Shown piece after piece: positions 55,364 to 64,000 of a stretch of DNA of 64,000 bases (position 1 is its first letter; each line of letters starts with the position of its first letter). The stretch is from positions 413,001 through 477,000 of the forward strand of contig JABWDB010000005.1 of the NCBI GenBank assembly GCA_019614645.1, read 5' to 3'. Under the pieces are notes generated by a model. The model was not told the origin of the DNA, made no database searches, and saw only the letters and a list, made by a program, of their open reading frames with translations. A program made the translations under genes and the position numbers. The DNA is from Stratiolaelaps scimitus. Lineage: Eukaryota > Arthropoda > Arachnida > Mesostigmata > Laelapidae.

Positions 55364-56417
55364 TAAGTAGCAATTAACGGAGAACGCGTACGCAATGCGA
55401 ACATGTGTATTGAGTGATATAGGCCACTCACGCATAGATTACTAATGTGCTTTCTTAATAAATACCAGTACAAATGTGAAATAAAGCGATTTGAAGTACT
55501 ATAATATTTTTATTATTTTCTATTATATTTTATCTTGTCACCGTTCGTTATATACGTTTATGCACGCTAAATATATTGTCCTTTGAAGAGTACACATAGA
55601 GAACTCAGAAGGCTTCCATTTCCTACGCACCCATGAACGACTCTGCAAGTGACAGCCACATTTCGAAATTCCCAGCCGTGGGTAATTAACGAGAATCCCT
55701 GACCTGTAATTCCTGGCCGAAAGGAACCGTTGGCGCAGCCCATCCCCAAACAAAATACGAGCAGGTCGGGGATATCTCAGAGCAGCCCAAGATGTTTTAA
55801 TGGTGAAATATACTTAGCATTCCAGAAAAACAATTCTGAGGGTTTCAGTACATTCCGCAAGAATATAGGTCATATATATAAGGTGTGAAAGATTACCGTC
55901 TCTATATGGTATAGCAGCTAGACCACTAGAACTGGTATAATTGCTCGCGCGCTACCCGAGTCTTATAGTCTCAAGCGCTAAAGTTTGTATGCATGTTTTT
56001 AGTTGTATCCATCAAATCCAGAAGATTTCGAAAACATTTTTAGCAATGTTGTTGTGTGTACTTGAATTTGAGAAGAACACACAAACGCTAAAATGGTTCG
56101 TCCTGCGTTTTTGTCGATGATCTCAAAAACGGCTTCAACAAGTTCGATATTTTTCGTGACTTCGGATTATCGTTCTTTGGTTTAACGAGCACCTGCTCAA
56201 CACATTGTGCTGAACATGAGAACGTCAGTTTTAATGTAGAAATGTCTGGAAGATTCAATTTCATGTGGAAAAATATGAAAACATCCCTACATGAAATGTT
56301 GTAAACTCAGGAAGAGCTTTTGGGCCTTACTTCGACATCGCTTGAGACAATTAGTGCGGGAGTTGAATACGGTGTTATGGTAAAAACGATTGAACTCTTT
56401 TGAAGCAATGTCAATGA

Positions 56418-56561
56418 ACGTTGCGTGCTATTTTTGAATTTAACGCCGATGGTCTCAGCGTGTTGAGTCGCCTCGCCTTGTCGTCACTGAGCAACCGCAA
56501 TGAGGTCGGCCGCATTCGGAGTTTCAGTACTTGGCTGAAAGAGCACGGGGTCATTCAGTGA
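56418..56561 (+). pseudogene. Short coding-like fragment, family unknown
   Basis: Forty-seven open codons with protein-like composition, including FNADGLSVLSRLALSSLSNR, between in-frame stops and without clear splice sites. It may be a remnant of a mobile element or gene. Confidence 0.2.
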
Positions 56562-57836
56562 CGTACAATCTTCAGGAAACGGCAGCATACGGGTCCTTCA
56601 TCAGGTTGCACCAGCGGAAGTAGACCCGCTGTTCTTCACTACCTCAGCTACCCTGTTGTCACAGCGTTCAAGATCAAAGTATCGTACAATAACCAGTTTT
56701 GGAGTACACGGTTTCCATCACCTACGGGATGCAAGACAGTCACGAATCAAGCGAACAATTCCTTTGTAAAGACTGCGGAGCTAGGTGCAGTTTATACGAT
56801 GGACACACACCTAGACGGATACAGTCAGTAAATCAACTGATATCTCGAATATATATAATGTATAGTGTACAGAGTTTTTAACTTGTTATACAAACATCTC
56901 ATGCGAATGTCAATGCGTGTTTATATTATTTATTCAAACATACAATAATTAGGAATTGTTTCTAGAGATAATTTGGGCCGACATTGTCTCGAGGAAGGCG
57001 ATAGCATTGCCTCTTTGCAAAACGAGAAACAGGCGGTGTCTATCGTCATTGTTATATATATATATATATATGTACATATTCTCTCCTCGATATATTGATT
57101 CATTGACCATCCAAAAGGGCGAAAAACGTCGAATGTTTTTCGACTGCTTAGTAGGTGGTTGCTGTCGGCAGCTGCCGTTAGGTAATGGTATTTCCTCGCC
57201 GGCGATATGCTTCGTCCAATGCGAAGAATAGGTGCTTATTTCAAGGGAAATGTTTCGTTGTTTTTTTTCAGGATCCACACAATCCCGAGTCTGTTGGCTT
57301 TGGAAACAGTAAAGGTTCTTGGAGTCTTGCGAAAAATGTCTGCGGTGTTAGAATTGTGTGCGGGAGAACAAGTTGGTTAGAGTTGGCCCTTGATTAGTGA
57401 CGTGCACATGGTTTCCTTGTATATTGCTCAGATGTTCATTAACTGCAGAACCTCAGGTGGGTCTTAGGAGCCTAGTGTCTCGATCGATCAAGGCTTCGAC
57501 AATCTTGAGGGGAACGCCTGCAGGTAGTTAAATTTGCACTAATGTAAAATTTGCTCGTTTGCTTGCTTGCTAAAATTCTCAGAGAGTTCCTTCCTGCTAG
57601 ACTATTTTATTTTGTTGGATTTACCACTGTTTCTAGTCGATTTATTTGGAATGCTTTTCTCGAGGCTGACAAATTGCCTATTGCCGCCAATGAAAGTTCG
57701 CAATGATAACAATTGAGACAATTGGGACTTCGCAGTGAAATTTTAACATATATAAGGAGGTATCACGCGACAGGATCGAACATGCCGTCTCCGTAGGCTT
57801 TTACAGCCAGATAGATAAATAGCTGTAATCACATTA

Positions 57837-57949
57837 ATGCTTTTCAAGGTCCAATTGGAAGCAAGAACGCGGGTAGTTAGGACCGCATCGTTCAGCAGTC
57901 GTATCTTTTCCTTTCTCGAGGAGGCCACCGTTCGTTTCAAGTCTTCACG
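57837..57949 (+). promoter_or_regulatory. 5' flank/UTR of ABCA gene 2
   Basis: Sequence upstream of the ATG shares AAGGTCCA and a related G+C-richer stretch with gene 1. It probably marks the upstream extent of the duplicated segment. Confidence 0.35.
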
Positions 57950-58064
57950 ATGTACATATTCACTCAGCTGTGGGCCCTCCTCCACAAGGATATATGGATA
58001 CTACGAATTAAGCGACATTATTGTTCAGCGTTCTTCGAGATATTACTTCCCGTGCTTATCCTCT
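57950..58064 (+). CDS. ABCA gene 2 exon 1: start and TM1
   Basis: [20 protein letters not shown] then AFFEILLPVLIL. It is nearly identical to gene 1 exon 1, and the donor GTGAGTAAGGCAACCCC is shared into the intron. Confidence 0.92.
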
Positions 58065-61000
58065 GTGAGTAAGGCAACCCCCGTTGTTCAGCACTTGGTT
58101 TCATGGTGGAGAGTGGCAGCCACTTAATTTTGCTTTCATTTGACGTTAAAGAACTTTACTAGAAATCACTCGAATTTCGAATCGCAAGCGCGGACGGGTT
58201 GCACAGGTTGGGCAAGTCTGTAAAGCCTGCCTTGCGTTGAGCTGCGCTATTCGAGTTTCTCTTGCTCCGCGCTTTGTTGCATGGTCATCAGCTAGAATTC
58301 GCATAGGAACATTTTGGTGTGCGTCATCGCCGTTGTAGTGAACTATCTCTATGTGAGTCTATCCGTCAGCTATCTGGTGCCTCTTGAGAGCGACGCCTCC
58401 CGTTTCGAAACCGGAAACCCCGCAACTGACGTAATTCTTGTCGTAGCATCATTCGTTATTGTTGTATAGCTTCTTCGTATAGTTCTACTCTAGTTAAAAG
58501 TTGGTTTTTTCAGTTCTTTTTAACAGTCAGTTTAAAAGCGACACAAAAGAAGCTGGACCGGGAAAATGGCACAACACAACTATCTACCCAGCGAAAGGTC
58601 CCTACACCGCTGAGCAAATTCAGTTTCCGAAGCATAGTGAACACAAGACAGCTCGAATTCACGTCATATATGCGCCTCGAACGAAGTATACGACTCACAT
58701 TGTTGACACCGTTTTCAGACTCCCACGTAAGTGTTCTCAGTTGTTCACGTAACCTATATGAGCATGTGACGTATATAGGGTAGGGATATTCACCTGTGAT
58801 TGTGACGGGCAGGCAATTCGTATGCGCATTCGTCTGCATTACGAGTTTATTGAAGTTGGTGCGGTTCGATTTCGCACCAAGCCCTTGCGACTGATTGACA
58901 ATCTACCTGCACGTAATTTCAGTAAATGCCTCAATTACGAGCTTTGCCGGCAGCAAAGATCTGGAGACGTACCTAGCAAAGGTTAACGGCAGCGTTGACC
59001 TGTCCATTATATTTCGGTCGGTAAGCAAGCAGAGTCAGCTGAGCTACAGCCTGCAATACGGCTTCGTAAATTTAAAGCCAAAGGAGGGCGAGGTTCGCGA
59101 ACTTGTGCAGCCGAGAACGCCCAGGTCCGTCAACGAAGATACTCTGCTATTCCCTACAATGTACGCAATTTTCAAGGTTGGTCATAAAACAATGCAAATG
59201 GACAGCTAGCGCAAATTGTATTCCGTTTCCCCTACACAGGATCGTTATTGCTGTGCATGTGCAAAGCCGTGCTAGTGAGTAATGATAACAATGGAGCCCT
59301 CTGATCACTCGAAACTCATCAGCGGATTAGTGTGTTTGGCACATTGCACACAATTGGATAATGTTCGCACAAAGACACTGGTGGTAAACGACCAAGAATA
59401 ATATACATACGTTGAACATTGGTCAACAAACAATGAATAGGAGATCAAACCTCGTACACCATTCTTGCCCATGAAGTGCTTGAGATCACTACGCTTATCG
59501 AGTCACAGGTCTCGAGACTCCCGCTATGGTTCGTAGAACATGCCAGCCATAGTGTACTAGTGTCTAAAGCGCATCTCCGTCAAAGGAGAGAGCCGGGGTT
59601 TGGCTCCCCACCCACCTAAGATCTATCATATTCCAAGTCTCCAGCGTGGACCTGGTGATCTCAGCATGTTTCAGTTCCGCGTCCTGGATAAAACTTGCAC
59701 TGGGCTACGTGAAGGAGAAGCCGAGTCTTCGGGTTAGCCGGCTGCTCAAAAGTCTAGGGGCAAACATTGTCCTCTAGTTTTCTATCTGAAGAGTGATTCC
59801 TACATAAGCCCATATTTCCATAAATGGTTTTGTCAAATCTCCGAGTGTATTTCGCTTTTAAGCGCTAAAATGCTGCCTCGACAACCTGTGATCTCATTGG
59901 ATAACGTGCCTCTGTCACAGAGTTCTTTCAGCTTTTGAAATAATCGATTAAACACCCTGTGTATCTAGTGGGAGCGTTGCTATGTACATATGGCAGAGTA
60001 AATAAACTTGAACGGAGCCTTCAGCATGCTGCTGAGTGAGAGTCCATTTTTTGACGATGCTTGCTCTCGGTCAGCCTGATTGACGGGGTTAGCGACAACA
60101 TGGGCTATGCCAAGAGCAACTGTTTTCCAGTGATCCTCTGGGACGACATTCATAGAGAGTTCGGGAGTACGAACTTCTCCCTGTACTGCACGCGAGACAG
60201 ATATTCGGGGCTGATTTTTCTTGCCGTGCCGGGTGTTACTGATAGAATTAGATCGTTCGCTTTCTGCATTAAACTGCATTAGTCTATTAACACAGATTAA
60301 CATTGATCTAACCAACGATTTTTAGGCGCATGGAGCCTTCCACAAGCTAGATATCGGTGCTAAACTGGACCCTATGCGACCCTTCCCAACTAATCGCTAT
60401 TATTTTCGAGAGGGAGTCGACAACTCGGCTTTCGCAAAAGCTAGCCAATCAAGCGACATGATAATCGCGTTGAGCTTCATAATGTTTCTATGCTCCTTTA
60501 CGAAAACTATCGTCGAGCAAAAGCAAAGCCGTCTTCGAGTGAGTTCAGTTTCATTTTCCCGACACCATCAAGTCTAGCAAGTATAGCGCACAATTGAGAA
60601 TGTTGATTCGAAGTGATTACTCGCCGCGCTAATTAGGACTGTTATTTGCCTGCAAAGATCAATATGAGGATAAGAGTAATTCAAAGACAATTCGAAAATA
60701 ATGTAAAGGTGGTCCCGATATGTTCTCATAGTAATATGTAAAAGTTCAGAGCCGAGTCCTGTCAGATGTGTAAGCGTAACAGCTTAGAGAGTGACTCTGC
60801 TCAAGGAATGTTCTCTAATAAGAACCGATTAGTCGACGACCTGGCAACCTTGAATGGGATTGGCTGAATTGATTTTGCTACACGTTGTTGTTTCGGTGGG
60901 CAGGCGACATCAAGGTAGCAGTTACCTAGAACTATGCTAATTGTAATGCTAAAAGTTTCTCGTGTTGCTTTACCTCGACTGTCTTCTGTGTTTCGGCTAT

Positions 61001-64000
61001 TTTAGGAGATGATGCGAATGATGGGTTTGCCAGACCTTGTATACTGGCTAAACGGCATGTTTGTGGGAAATATCAGAGGCGGCCTGATTGCAGCGACTTT
61101 AACACTTTGCATGTGCCATCCCTTCTTCACCCAAGTGTTCTTGTACTCGGATCCGTCGGTGGTCTTCGTGATGTTGATGGTCTTCACGATGGCCCTAGTC
61201 AATTTGGGCCTTCTACTCACCGTGCCATTCAGTTCACGTACGTCGCGACCCCCCCCCCCGCGATCCTTGGGGGTTGTATACACTACTATTTACCTGTTTT
61301 CATTTCGATTTGATTCTTGAGCACTTATTTCTGGTAAGCGAAAAATGCACGGATACTTAATTAATCAATCCCTGTCCCCTATCGAAGAAGCGATCGTGTC
61401 AATATGTACGGGACTAGTTCATGGTTCACGCTTGAAATTAACTATGCACGTCGAGCATCTGGCGCTTTCTCAGAGGCGATGTAGCGGCAGATGCTCGAAA
61501 TAAACAGACCTTCTTCGCTCTCAAAGGTCGTCCTCACGGCACTTTTGCGATAAACCACTACATCCTCGTAGTATTGTTGTGGTAACCAGAGTAATCATGC
61601 TGTAGTTCTAATACTCTCAAATGTTTGCCTCCGTTGGGTTTAGCGAGGGTTATGACGTTCGTGGTGTTCATCATGACCTTGAGCTCTCAGGTCATCCTTC
61701 AGGCTTATATCGAAGGGCAAACGGGAGATCTGTCAGTTTACATGTCGCAAAGTGCGTCCTTTAAACTGATCACCTCTTTTATGCCTCTAATCGGTGTTCA
61801 CTGGCTATTCAAGCTTGCCTTCCTCTCTGAACAAAAGGGTACGTACACTGCTATTTGTCGATGCACGCCCTTATATATATATATGTATATAGATCCTGTC
61901 AATACGTACGACACTAGTTCATAGTTCATGCTTGCTTCCCTCTAAAAGGTCGTCCACACGGCACCTCTATATATATACATATATATACAGTTCAATGCGA
62001 CAGCGCTCAAAGAGAAAGAACCGCATTCTTGAGACTCATTTTGAGTGCAAATGCTATTCGCAGGAGCTGACACAAAACGGAACAGGTGAAAACGCCGCTG
62101 GTGGTATTTTAAGCAATACTTGCCGTTCTCTAGAATAGCCATTAGATCATATTTTCATTGCTGAAAGAAAATGTGATGACCATGCTGCCATAGCGTAGCA
62201 TCGAGTCGAAACAGTTCGAGCCGACAAATGCGTCACATTTTTTGCGAACACTTCCCGATCTGCGTCAGTCTAAACTAAATGACTACACGATATTACGTAG
62301 ATTCGAGTTCAAATAGACCGAAACAACGGGCAAGGCCGTGTAAGGGAATAGGCTACCGTGACAATCCCCACAGGGCCGTGTTGAAAAGACACGGGTCACG
62401 AGAAAGCCGACTCGCTGATATCACGAGAGGTCAAGAAGAGAAAAGAAAGGGTACCGACATGAACGTCGCTAGGTTTAATTCTGCACGGGCAACGTATTGC
62501 GTTAGATGGCGCCACCCGCCGGTCTATTGAAATTTTCGAGTTTTATTTTGGCGTCTTATTAGTGCCGCCTAATTTAAAAAGGGAATCCACGACAACTATG
62601 TTTGTCACAACATTTATTAGATTAGCCCAAAGCGGCATTCGGTTGATCAGCGCTCAATTATATGTATCGGGTTATCACTTAACTAACATGTCAGGTCGTC
62701 ATGTTCATCGACAATTGAGGCTTCGCCAGAAAGGTGTAGGGCACTCAAGAGCTCTCAAACGCCACCCGATTGCGAGGAACAGACTAGAGAACTCAACAAT
62801 CGTCTATAATACTTACCAAAAGTTGACAGTAGGTCTGCGGTGTTCGTTAGCTTGCCAATGCATATTTTCTTTTGCCAATGGCAAAATGTGAGCGCAGCAT
62901 GCATGTTCTTGGCCTCTTCGCACAAAACCAGTTATCTATATAGGCCCCGCTTCGGAGGATATACGGACGTATTGGCATAAGGACAACATATGCAGAGTGG
63001 AATCATGCAGAAATCTCGCGGATCTGCTATACATTCACCTTGCATGTATATATTGTGTTACCTTATAGGCGAAGGCTTACAGTGGGATAGCATCCAACAG
63101 GCCGTTATCCCTGGTGATAACATAGCGCCAATGGACGTCATGTACGTAATGTTGGCCTCGTGGCTCGTATATATTCTGCTCGCGATGTATCTAGACGCCG
63201 TTAATCCTTGGCAATATGGAATGGCAAACCATCCGCTATTCTTCGTCCAGCGTTCATACTGGCGTCCCGTCGTTGGAGATATTCCAGATACAACTCGCAC
63301 GGCTCGCCACAAAGGTTAGACGTCGACCGGGATTTGCGCGTATAAATGGCACGACTTACTTGCTTCGACCGGTTATCTCTCCCGCTCTATGTATATTTCA
63401 TGGCTATTTCTGTTACAGTTGGCATTGAAAAGCTTTGTTTTGGTATGCAGATTCGAATTGAGTTCCTTGTCGTGGTAGGACTGAAATAAAAACTAGTGCC
63501 GGCAGCAGCAGCAGCCACTGCCGATAAGCCATTGAAAGACTGTAGCGGGACAAAAGCTGACGAGTCGATTTTAACTAATTAGTAGAGAAATTTACCACGG
63601 TGTGGGGTGCACTGTGTCTCAGTAGGCTCTGAGGAGTGCGGGAACAGCCAATGTAGGATGAGTCGAATCCAGAAATGGATGCGGATGAAACAATGTATGC
63701 TCGTGAGATGTCGTTCCAAATAGAGCAGCATGTGTATTTTTGAAGGAGAGTGTCTAACGATACCGCAAAGATGATTACGGCGTATGACGTACGACTGAGA
63801 GGCGTATTCAGAGAACATATGATATATGTACACACATGCACGACACTAAGTTACAATATTGGTGTGGTTAAAAAAAGCTACAATACCACTGGGTTGATGT
63901 GGTCTGCGCCGTAATGCATTTGCAGAAATGATGGAAGATATGCCACCGAAGGCGCGGGTCGTCGTTCGTCTGTGGCGGATCTCGCATTGCTTTGGCTCCA
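57950..64000 (+). CDS. ABCA-subfamily transporter (ABCA3-like), gene 2, first 8 exons, cut by window end
   Basis: A tandem paralogue of gene 1 with the same function class. Exons: 57950-58064, 58514-58726, 58923-59176, 60326-60538, 61006-61237, 61644-61838, 63069-63314 and 63926-64000 (partial), giving about 514 codons. Lengths equal those of gene 1 except exon 2, which is one codon shorter. All phases agree and no stop or frameshift is present, so the copy appears intact as far as it can be seen. Differences cluster in the first extracellular loop and in TM3/TM4. The remaining NBD1, TMD2 and NBD2 lie beyond the window. Confidence 0.92.
58514..58726 (+). CDS. ABCA gene 2 exon 2: first extracellular loop
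   Basis: It follows GGTTTTTTCAG. It encodes SQFKSDTKEAGPGKWHNTTI, then [11 protein letters not shown], phase 1 to 1. The sequon NTT sits where gene 1 has NAT. Confidence 0.91.
58923..59176 (+). CDS. ABCA gene 2 exon 3: first extracellular loop
   Basis: 254 nt as in gene 1: [20 protein letters not shown] to [11 protein letters not shown]. Substitutions concentrate in the segment around KPKEGEVRELV. Confidence 0.91.
59177..60325 (+). other. ABCA gene 2 intron 3 with tRNA-like SINE
   Basis: A 1,149-bp intron. It contains a tRNA-like element at 59550-59626 and open frames at 59980-60315 (minus) and 60061-60282 (plus) of unknown meaning. The gene 1 MITE is not present. Confidence 0.65.
59550..59626 (+). 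mobile_element. tRNA-derived SINE head or tRNA pseudogene
   Basis: GTGTCTAAAGCGC resembles the D arm of leucine-type tRNAs. TCTCC-GTCAAA-GGAGA forms an anticodon-like stem. GGGG-TTTGGCT-CCCC (59595-59609) forms a T-arm with a seven-base loop. The altered T loop and missing acceptor pairing suggest a SINE head, with a body perhaps to 59760. Confidence 0.55.
60326..60538 (+). CDS. ABCA gene 2 exon 4: TM2
   Basis: 213 nt as in gene 1: [19 protein letters not shown]2 MIIALSFIMFLCSFTKTIV and EQKQSRLR before GTGAGT. Confidence 0.93.
60539..61005 (+). other. ABCA gene 2 intron 4
   Basis: A 467-bp intron without evident features; the gene 1 intron 4 hairpin is absent. Confidence 0.7.
61006..61237 (+). 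CDS. ABCA gene 2 exon 5: TM3 and TM4
   Basis: 232 nt as in gene 1: [32 protein letters not shown] and [19 protein letters not shown], ending before GTACGT. Confidence 0.94.
61238..61643 (+). other. ABCA gene 2 intron 5: C tract and repeat copy with hairpin
   Basis: It contains a C-rich run at about 61248-61259 and a repeat copy at 61397-61542 that is interrupted by a hairpin (61451-61498). Confidence 0.75.
61397..61542 (+). repeat. Dispersed repeat, copy A (with hairpin insertion)
   Basis: 61397-61434 and 61514-61542 match the two halves of copy B at 61897-61964. Between them lies extra DNA with a hairpin: TCGAGCATCTG at 61451-61461 pairs perfectly with 61488-61498, plus four inner base pairs. 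Confidence 0.75.
61644..61838 (+). CDS. ABCA gene 2 exon 6: TM5
   Basis: 195 nt as in gene 1: VMTFVVFIMTLSSQVILQAY, then LIGVHWLFKLAFLSEQK, phase 1 to 1, before GTACGT. Confidence 0.92.
61897..61964 (+). repeat. Dispersed repeat, copy B (uninterrupted)
   Basis: TGTCAATACGTACGACACTA through CGTCCACACGGCAC. It is continuous where copy A carries the hairpin insertion. Confidence 0.75.
62562..62891 (+). pseudogene. Possible degenerate Tc1/mariner transposase fragment (HTH region)
   Basis: Within this frame, TTFIRLAQSGIRLISAQL and later GRHVHRQLRLRQ and HPIARNRLE follow the spacing of the second helix-turn-helix in Tc1-type transposases (IRL...ISA..L, then V.RRL...G, then HR..RL). No catalytic DDE region follows. 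The resemblance is weak and by eye, so chance is quite possible. Confidence 0.3.
63069..63314 (+). CDS. ABCA gene 2 exon 7: TM6
   Basis: 246 nt as in gene 1: GEGLQWDSI, NIAPMDVMYVMLASWLVYIL and VNPWQYGMANHPLFFVQRSY. At DNA level the central part is almost identical to gene 1. Confidence 0.94.
63315..63925 (+). other. ABCA gene 2 intron 7
   Basis: A 611-bp intron with a short GCAGCA run near 63502-63514. Nothing else. Confidence 0.75.
63926..64000 (+). CDS. ABCA gene 2 exon 8: start of NBD1 (truncated by window)
   Basis: EMMEDMPPKARVVVRLWRIS then HCFGS, equivalent to the first 25 residues of gene 1 exon 8. The exon continues past the window edge. Confidence 0.92.

Larger units (their letters stand above)
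51217..57949. other. Intergenic region between the two ABCA genes
   Basis: A/T-rich with no confident gene. An AATAAA at 51801-51806 may serve gene 1. Other content: a hairpin at 52448-52482, candidate 3' exons at 54353-54427 and 55277-55363 with AATAAA at 55457 and 55480, a divergent tRNA-like pair at 54725-54895, a short coding-like fragment at 56418-56561 and a TA run at 57053-57072. Confidence 0.6.
61839..63068 (+). other. ABCA gene 2 intron 6 with repeat copy B and possible Tc1-like fragment
   Basis: A 1.2-kb intron. Copy B of the dispersed repeat lies at 61897-61964 between short TA runs. A possible transposase remnant is at 62562-62891. Confidence 0.6.

Overview
This is eukaryotic nuclear DNA. 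Short coding exons are bounded by GT-AG introns, intergenic space is long, and (TA)n, (CT)n/(GA)n and (AAT)n microsatellites are abundant. The protein families are animal: an R7-type RGS protein and ABCA transporters. Compact ABCA introns, the simple-repeat mix and tRNA-like SINE fragments would suit an arthropod, perhaps a mite or tick. That placement is inference, and nothing in the window proves it.

Layout. (1) 1-5313, plus strand: the 3' part of an R7-family regulator of G-protein signalling gene (RGS6/7/9/11 type). Seven exons run from the DEP domain through the DHEX linker and GGL domain to the complete RGS domain; the 5' end lies outside the window. (2) About 5.3-31.7 kb: a roughly 26-kb gene desert with no confident coding exon. 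It holds long TA arrays, CT-rich tracts before 17 kb, GA-rich tracts after 18.8 kb, CAG/CAA-rich sequence near 17.4-17.8 kb, many ATT/AAT runs and a short fragment of the U2 snRNA 5' end on the minus strand. A few open stretches (8840-9430, 13.1-13.6 kb, 29.0-29.6 kb) are noted with low confidence. (3) 31,808-51,216, plus strand: a full-length ABCA (ABCA3-like) full transporter in 24 reconstructed exons. They join in phase to 5,286 nt (about 1,761 residues) with two transmembrane domains and two nucleotide-binding domains. (4) 51.2-57.9 kb: intergenic DNA with a head-to-head pair of tRNA-like SINE heads, possible alternative 3' exons and decayed fragments. (5) 57,950-64,000, plus strand: the first eight exons of a second ABCA gene, a tandem duplicate of the first, cut by the window edge just inside NBD1.

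The two ABCA genes share every exon boundary and phase. Of the seven exons complete in both copies, six have identical lengths and the other differs by one codon. Homology also persists at the start of intron 1 and upstream of the ATG, so this is a local tandem duplication. Introns of both copies have taken up mobile-element debris: a 311-bp TIR element with a TA duplication in gene 1, and a paired repeat with a hairpin insertion plus a possible Tc1-like fragment in gene 2. The RGS gene and the ABCA genes have no evident functional link. I found no convincing undescribed system; the best leads are the mobile-element structures, the exon fragment beside the TIR element, the U2-derived fragment and the strand-polarity switch of the microsatellites in the desert.
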